A stretch of 27,395 bases of DNA from Halieaceae bacterium (GTDB taxonomy: Bacteria > Pseudomonadota > Gammaproteobacteria > Pseudomonadales > Halieaceae). Below, piece after piece: positions 21,787 to 27,395 of this stretch (positions are counted from its first letter, which is position 1; each line of letters begins with the position of its first letter). The stretch is taken from positions 1-27,395 of the forward strand of contig QOPK01000008.1 in the NCBI GenBank assembly GCA_003331685.1, in the 5' to 3' direction. Position numbers and translations under genes: made by a program. Under the pieces are notes generated by a model, which saw nothing but the letters and a program-made list of their open reading frames with translations, searched no databases and was not told the DNA's origin.

Positions 21787-22332
21787 TCACATCCCTGAGA
21801 GCTCAATGGTTCTGGGTCGCTCCACCCAACCGTCCTCAGTTCCGTCCGGGACAATCTCGATTACGGCAACAAACGTGTCGCCCATCTCTGCGATCCGACC
21901 GTGATCTCGCCCCAGGAAATTGCCGACTTGTACGCGGTGAATGCCGCCGTCCGGGTCCTTGATCAACGTCCAATCCTCACCAGCACGCTCCAACGAGCCC
22001 ACCATCAACAGTGAGTCCAATGTGAAGCGCTCCAGGTATTCCTCTGGACGATTGTTGTCCGGGCGCAGCGCAGCGCGAGACGAAAGTGCCGCCAACTGCC
22101 TGATATCGACTGGGCGGTCAAACGGGCTACGCAACGAGGTGGCCGCATAGGCAAAGGCCTGATAGGCCTTGAATGTCGGGATTGGCTCAATCACACCACC
22201 GGGGCGAGCGCGCTTTTCGGCCATGAAGGCGTCAAGGTCGCTCAAGCCGCTGTCCCCACAAGATGCTAGCCATGGCAGCAGCACCAGCAGGCTCACTGAG
22301 CGTCGCACTGCTCTCCTATTCTTATAGCCCAT
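21787..22332 (-). CDS. pilP: type IV pilus assembly lipoprotein PilP
   Basis: Inner-membrane lipoprotein that links the PilN-PilO heterodimer to the PilQ secretin. It has 181 residues. The N-terminus is basic (KNRRAVRR), then hydrophobic, with the lipobox LASC placing the lipidated cysteine at Cys25. The Asp at position +2 after Gly does not follow Cys directly, so the usual inner-membrane retention signal is not textbook. The C-terminal beta domain (about 100-180) has the family pattern, including LMVGSLERAGEDWTLIKDPDG and VQVGNFLGRDHGRI. Its start overlaps the end of pilO by 11 bases, which indicates translational coupling. Confidence 0.94.
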   Translation of the reverse strand: MGYKNRRAVRRSVSLLVLLPWLASCGDSGLSDLDAFMAEKRARPGGVIEPIPTFKAYQAFAYAATSLRSPFDRPVDIRQLAALSSRAALRPDNNRPEEYLERFTLDSLLMVGSLERAGEDWTLIKDPDGGIHRVQVGNFLGRDHGRIAEMGDTFVAVIEIVPDGTEDGWVERPRTIELSGM

Positions 22333-22942
22333 CGTCTTCCTCGCGGTAGCGATAGGTGTTGGCCAAAATGCTCATCTTCAGCATCGGCGCTGCATCATTA
22401 TCGATGGCAATATCAAAGTCGTGCAGTGTCACGATACGGGGCAAACCCGCCATGCCGGATATGAAGGCACCTAGGTCGTGATAGGAACCCACCGCTTCAA
22501 TGGCAATGGGCAGCTCGATATAAAAGGTCTGCGCTTGCTCTTCCAATAAATCAATCCGCTGAATGCTCAGGCCGTTCAGTTCGCCCTTGTCGGTGATGTC
22601 CTCCAGTAAACCCGGCACCTCGGTCTCGGAGGGAAGCTGCGCCACCAGCGCACCGAAACGCTGCTCCATCTCTGCCAGCTGGGCCTTGTAGGCCTCGAGG
22701 TTCGCGGCCTCAAAGGCCTTCTTCTCAAAATCCTGCCGCAGCGTCTGCTCTTCTTGCTCTAAACCCCTTAACTGGATATTCAGATCGTCCACATGCAAGT
22801 AAAAGCCGGCGAGCAGTATCAAGACATATAGCAGACCGAGCACAATACCCTTCAGCACCAGCGGCCAGCTGCCGATATTCTCCATATCCAGATCAGCGAG
22901 ATCGAACTCGTTCAGCGCCTTGAATTGCTCGGAAAGGTTCAT
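22322..22942 (-). CDS. pilO: type IV pilus inner-membrane protein PilO
   Basis: Partner of PilN in the pilus alignment complex, anchored in the inner membrane with most of the chain in the periplasm. It has 206 residues. There is a short cytoplasmic N-terminus, one transmembrane helix at about 28-49 (LVLKGIVLGLLYVLILLAGF), a coiled coil at about 52-100 rich in Glu, Gln and Lys, and a ferredoxin-like periplasmic domain afterwards with VEAVGSYHDLGAFISGMAGLPRIV-type residues (about 150-174). It overlaps pilN by 4 bases (ATGA) and pilP by 11, so expression is tightly coupled. Confidence 0.95.
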   Translation of the reverse strand: MNLSEQFKALNEFDLADLDMENIGSWPLVLKGIVLGLLYVLILLAGFYLHVDDLNIQLRGLEQEEQTLRQDFEKKAFEAANLEAYKAQLAEMEQRFGALVAQLPSETEVPGLLEDITDKGELNGLSIQRIDLLEEQAQTFYIELPIAIEAVGSYHDLGAFISGMAGLPRIVTLHDFDIAIDNDAAPMLKMSILANTYRYREEDDGL

Positions 22943-23504
22943 AACGAGAGCCTCTCCTCGTCCAGAGGCAACTGCAGATTCACTGTCAACTTAAAGGTGG
23001 TGGCCTGCTCGCCATAATCGGGGGCGGCTTGCACCGCATCGAGGTTCGGGTTCTCTAACCAGTCCGACGCATCGAGCCTACGCATCAAGCTCGACACGCG
23101 GTTGTTGGACTCGGCGACACCCTCCAGGGACACCACATTCTCTTTGGTTTGCAGTGAGGTGTAGAACACCCCGTCGGGCACTGTTCTGACCAGCTGATCC
23201 AGCACCCTGACAATCACGGGGCGATTACCCTGAAGCGCCTGAATGACCCCCATGCGTTCAATCAATTGGTTGCGCTTACGCTGCAGATCCCGGATCTCCG
23301 CGACCTCCTGGTCGAGCAGTGCGATCTGGGTACGCAGGTATTGGTTGCGCGACTGCTGAAAATCGATCTGGCTATTCACCGCCAGATCCCATAACAGCAC
23401 CGACAACGCGGCACCCGCCATGGTCGCGCCCAAACCTATCAAGAACTGCTCTTTGCGCTCCTGTCTCCGTGCTTCGCGCCAGGGCAACAGATTAATGTTA
23501 GCCA

Positions 23505-23505
<1 letters not shown>
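22939..23505 (-). CDS. pilN: type IV pilus inner-membrane protein PilN
   Basis: Connects cytoplasmic PilM to periplasmic PilO. It has 188 residues. The N-terminal cytoplasmic motif INLLPWR (4-10) is the conserved peptide that binds PilM. One transmembrane helix lies at about 21-43, followed by a coiled coil (about 48-90) and a periplasmic domain. Its start shares one base with the pilM stop (TGATG), and its end overlaps pilO by 4 bases. Confidence 0.96.
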
Positions 23506-24572
<1,067 letters not shown>

Positions 24573-24576
24573 TCAT

Positions 24577-24610
24577 TCCTTTGAGCGTGTCAACGACCTC
24601 ATCCTGAGGT
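24577..24610 (-). promoter_or_regulatory. candidate CsrA/RsmA binding sites in the pilM leader
   Basis: On the minus strand a perfect hairpin ACCTCA-GGA-TGAGGT (24610-24596) presents GGA as its three-base loop, with the context CAGGATG. A second GGA is part of the pilM Shine-Dalgarno region (AAAGGAATG, 24579-24577). The two GGA cores are about 25 bases apart. One GGA hairpin plus a GGA in the ribosome-binding site is the arrangement through which CsrA/RsmA dimers repress translation. It only works if transcription starts upstream of 24610, which I could not establish. Confidence 0.45.
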
Positions 24611-24815
24611 TCGTCCATAAGATGCAGTGTAAGTGCGTCCGACACATTTCTGGACTATCAAAGTCGGTAAAAGGTCACTTCCCGTGCGCTATTGTGGAAA
24701 AACCCCTCAAAAGCCCTGATATTGTTGTATTGGTTGGTTATGTGGATGGGTCACCCACTAGCGGGATGCACCATATGGACCCGACCGCAGAGACAATACG
24801 CCGGAGAGTCCAAGG

Positions 24816-27224
24816 GTGCCAAAAACCAAGAAAGTGATGCGATATTGCGCGCTGATAGCCTGTGCGGCAGTCTGGTGGCTGGCTGGCCTTTACCTTTATC
24901 TCAGCCCAAAACTTCCAGAGGAAAGCGCACTCCGAAATATCACGTTGCGCACCCCGATGCGTGTACTCAGTCGTGATGGCGCACTCATTGGACAGTTCGG
25001 GGAGCAAAAGCGAAAACCGCTGCAATTCGAACAGATCCCTCAAAGCTTTATCGATGCGCTGTTGGCTGCAGAGGACGACGGCTTTTTCGAACACGGTGGT
25101 ATCGAACCGCTCAGCCTGATGAGAGCGGTCTCTGAATTATTGCTCACCGGCAAAAAAGGCAGCGGCGGGTCAACCCTAACAATGCAGGTAGCAAGAAACT
25201 ATTTTCTGACGCTGGATCAGACCTTTCTCAGAAAGTTCACTGAAATTTTGTTGGCGTTTCAGATCGAGGCCAGACTGAGCAAAGAAGAAATTTTTGAGCT
25301 TTACGTCAATCGGGTCTTCCTCGGTCATCGTGCCTATGGCTTTGAGGCTGCGGCCGAAACCTACTACGGAAAGCCCCTCGCGGAACTCACACTCGCACAG
25401 CACGCCATGCTGGCCGGTGTGCCAAAAGCGCCATCGCGCAACAATCCGCTGAGCAATCCCGAAAAAGGCAAGATCCGCCGGGACTGGATTCTGGGTCGTA
25501 TGGCGAGCCTTGGCATGATCAATGAAGCTGAACAAGTCGCGGCACAAGATACGCCCGTCACCGCCTCTTTTTATGGGCAAGTTGTCGAAGTCGACGCCGA
25601 CTACATCGCCGAGATGGTCCGCAGTGAAATGGTCGAGCGCTTTGGTAATGCCGCCTACAACGACGGCTATGTGGTCTATACCACTGTTGAGGCCGAACTG
25701 CAGCAAGCAGCTCACGATGCAGTGCTCAGCGGACTGAGAACCTACGACTGGCGGCACGGCTGGCGGGGACCGGAGCGACGCCTAGCGCCGCGCGAGGGAG
25801 AGTCGCCTGAAGAGACCCTGAAGCGCTGGCAAGAAGCACTGCGCGACATGCCAACCATCGCCAAGCTGCCACCAGGCATTGTCACCGCGGTTGAGGACGA
25901 GGCCGCGTCGGTACTGCTCAAGTCCGGAGAGGTGATCGCTCTGTCATGGGAAGGGGACCTGGAGACAGTGCGCCAGTACCGGTCGGTGAACCAAACGGCG
26001 GCGCCAGAGAAAACCCTGGCGGCATTGCTTGCGCCCGGCGATTTGATTCGCATTCGCGAGACGGATGAGGGATGGCGGCTGACGCAGGTACCCAAGGCGC
26101 AATCTGCTTTGGTCTCACTCGATCCCAAGCATGGCGCCATCCGCGCATTAGTCGGCGGCATGGGTTTCGAATTGTCCAAATTCAACCGCGCGACCCAGGC
26201 AAAACGGCAGCCCGGCTCAAACTTCAAACCGTTTCTGTATGCCAGCGCGTTGGAGGTAGGAATTACGCCCTCCACAGTGATTAACGATGCGCCGGTGGTG
26301 CTCGACAATCTTTCTGCCGCAGAAATCTGGCGGCCGGAAAATGACAGCGGGAAGTTTTACGGGCCCACGCGACTCCGCGAAGCACTGACCTTCTCACGCA
26401 ATCTGGTCTCGATCAGGGTGCTACAGCGCGTCGGCGTGCGGCCTTTCATCCGGTACGTAGAGGGCCTGGGATTTGACACCAAAGGCATACAGGCCAATCT
26501 AACACTGGCCCTCGGCACCCACACCTACACCCCTCTCGAGATTGCCGCCGGCTATGCCATTTTGGCCAATGAAGGTTTTAAGGTGGAGCCCTGGCTGATT
26601 GAGCGCATTGAAAACGCGAAGGGAGAGATCGTTTACGCCGCCGACCCACTGGTGGCGTGTGCCGAATGCGCCTATGCCGGGGGTAGCGAGGGCGAAGAAA
26701 TGCGGATGGAAGATATATTGGGCACGGCAGTGCCCGAGGTGCGCGCAGCGGACCGGGTCATGGACCCCCGGGTCGCCTTCATCATTTCCTCTTTCCTTAA
26801 CGATGCGATTCAGCGCGGCACGGGGCGTCGCGCGCGGGTGCTTGATAGGCAGGACATTTCCGGCAAGACGGGCACCACCAATGGCCCGCGGGATGCGTGG
26901 TTCTCGGGTTTCAATCGCAACCTCATTACGACGGCCTGGGTGGGCTTTGACGACTACGGCCCGTTGGGGCGCCGCGAGTTTGGTGGCACCGCCGCACTGC
27001 CCATCTGGATCGACTACATGCGCCTGGCACTGCCGCCTGCGCAACCGGCACCACCTATGCCGCCAGGCATTGTCCGACTCCGTGTAGACCGGGAGTCCGG
27101 CCTGCGGGTGAGGGGACAACCTGAGGGCAGTGTGATGGAGTACTTTCTCGAGGAATCTCTCCCTGACTGGGACACCAACTCAGGTAGCGCCATCGATACG
27201 AAAAACCTCGAACAAATTTTTTGA
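24816..27224 (+). CDS. mrcA: penicillin-binding protein 1A (bifunctional transglycosylase/transpeptidase)
   Basis: Class A penicillin-binding protein that polymerises and cross-links peptidoglycan in the periplasm. It has 802 residues. One N-terminal membrane helix lies at about 10-28. The GT51 domain has the catalytic glutamate Glu86 (AAEDDGFFEHGG) and the motif GGSTLTMQVARN (117-128). An OB-like insert is probable between the two catalytic domains. The transpeptidase has the nucleophile in SNFK (Ser468, Lys471), SRN (527-529) and KTG (684-686, SGKTGTTNGPRDAWFSG). The GTG at 24816 has GGAG 9 bases upstream; an ATG seven codons later is an alternative. It is divergent from pilM, as in Pseudomonas (where it is ponA). 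It ends just before a strong shared terminator. Confidence 0.96.
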   Translation: MPKTKKVMRYCALIACAAVWWLAGLYLYLSPKLPEESALRNITLRTPMRVLSRDGALIGQFGEQKRKPLQFEQIPQSFIDALLAAEDDGFFEHGGIEPLSLMRAVSELLLTGKKGSGGSTLTMQVARNYFLTLDQTFLRKFTEILLAFQIEARLSKEEIFELYVNRVFLGHRAYGFEAAAETYYGKPLAELTLAQHAMLAGVPKAPSRNNPLSNPEKGKIRRDWILGRMASLGMINEAEQVAAQDTPVTASFYGQVVEVDADYIAEMVRSEMVERFGNAAYNDGYVVYTTVEAELQQAAHDAVLSGLRTYDWRHGWRGPERRLAPREGESPEETLKRWQEALRDMPTIAKLPPGIVTAVEDEAASVLLKSGEVIALSWEGDLETVRQYRSVNQTAAPEKTLAALLAPGDLIRIRETDEGWRLTQVPKAQSALVSLDPKHGAIRALVGGMGFELSKFNRATQAKRQPGSNFKPFLYASALEVGITPSTVINDAPVVLDNLSAAEIWRPENDSGKFYGPTRLREALTFSRNLVSIRVLQRVGVRPFIRYVEGLGFDTKGIQANLTLALGTHTYTPLEIAAGYAILANEGFKVEPWLIERIENAKGEIVYAADPLVACAECAYAGGSEGEEMRMEDILGTAVPEVRAADRVMDPRVAFIISSFLNDAIQRGTGRRARVLDRQDISGKTGTTNGPRDAWFSGFNRNLITTAWVGFDDYGPLGRREFGGTAALPIWIDYMRLALPPAQPAPPMPPGIVRLRVDRESGLRVRGQPEGSVMEYFLEESLPDWDTNSGSAIDTKNLEQIF

Positions 27225-27227
27225 GGC

Positions 27228-27255
27228 AAAAAAAAACGCCGGCAACGGCCGGCGT
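27228..27255 (-). terminator. strong intrinsic terminator between mrcA and rpmE
   Basis: A perfect 8-bp GC-rich stem ACGCCGGC-AACG-GCCGGCGT spans 27236-27255. On the minus strand it is followed by nine Ts (27236-27228), an ideal intrinsic terminator for rpmE. Read on the plus strand only CTTTG follows, so mrcA transcripts are stopped less efficiently; the nine As before the stem serve as an upstream tract. Confidence 0.92.
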
Positions 27256-27272
27256 CTTTGCTGATTCAATGC

Positions 27273-27395
27273 TTAGTTTTTAAGGCTTCGGCCACCGAAA
27301 CGCTTATTAAATCGAGCCACGCGGCCATCGCTCTGAGCCACCTTCTGCTTGCCCGTATAAAAAGGGTGAGAAGCACTGGAGATGTCCAGAATCAT
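27273..27395 (-). CDS. rpmE: 50S ribosomal protein L31, C-terminal part (cysteine-free form), cut by window edge
   Basis: The last 40 residues of ribosomal protein L31 are readable on the minus strand up to the right edge, ending in TAA at 27273. The diagnostic segment is [12 protein letters not shown], followed by [13 protein letters not shown], as in type A L31. In the zinc-binding form the preceding residues are C-x-x-C just before HPFYTGKQ; here both cysteines are serine (ISSASHPF), so this is a zinc-independent C-minus form. The N-terminal half, with its own possible cysteine pair, lies outside the window. A strong terminator follows the gene. Confidence 0.93.
   Translation of the reverse strand: MILDISSASHPFYTGKQKVAQSDGRVARFNKRFGGRSLKN

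Noticed and set aside
24640..24672. TTGATA with a 17-base spacer as a pilM promoter
   Set aside because: The -35-like hexamer is good but the corresponding -10 position reads ACGCAC, which is not acceptable for sigma70.

Overview
The window looks like a stretch of core chromosome from a mesophilic, probably marine gammaproteobacterium. The protein sequences are close in style to Pseudomonas/Cellvibrionales-type families. The order mrcA/ponA (divergent) - pilMNOPQ - aroK - aroB - gltB - gltD - hemE is the one known from Pseudomonas and relatives, and rpmE sits next to ponA. A placement near the OM60/NOR5 (Halieaceae) group is my inference from general appearance and cannot be proven without a search. 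No phage, transposon, CRISPR array or recognisable defence island was found.

Layout. 1-1957 (minus): threonine catabolism operon tdh-kbl, with kbl cut by the left edge. 2151-4710: a small cupin protein (minus), a CaiB-type CoA-transferase (plus) and an SDR oxidoreductase (minus). 4711-5875: a gene-poor stretch of about 1.2 kb with very small candidate genes for hydrophobic proteins (24, 47 and 81 aa), several inverted repeats and one possibly structured transcript. 5876-6214 (minus): tRNA-Pro(CGG) with a recognisable stable-RNA promoter, preceded by a DUF3094 protein. 6508-8314 (plus): comF and the srkA-type kinase. 8342-10699: a WcaF-like acetyltransferase (minus), diverging from overlapping start codons with a TrmB-like methyltransferase (plus), then cysE (plus). 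10690-17837 (minus): hemE with an unusual A-rich leader, and the glutamate synthase pair gltB-gltD. 17961-24569 (minus): the type IV pilus operon pilMNOPQ followed by aroK-aroB, closed by tandem terminator-like hairpins. 24816-27224 (plus): penicillin-binding protein 1A. 27273-27395 (minus): the end of rpmE, sharing a strong terminator with mrcA.

How the genes work together. tdh and kbl convert threonine to glycine and acetyl-CoA. PilM, N, O and P form the inner-membrane/periplasmic alignment complex for the PilQ secretin. aroK and aroB supply shikimate-pathway steps, gltBD assimilates ammonia, cysE starts cysteine synthesis and hemE makes coproporphyrinogen III. mrcA builds peptidoglycan next to the pilus genes.

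The most interesting non-coding signals are: a GGA-loop hairpin plus a GGA in the Shine-Dalgarno region ahead of pilM, an arrangement typical of CsrA/RsmA control; the A-rich, ARN-repeat leader of hemE; the small-protein and structured-RNA region beside tRNA-Pro; the absence of the SPOR/DamX-type gene normally found between aroB and gltB; and a cysteine-free L31. These are hypotheses read from sequence alone.
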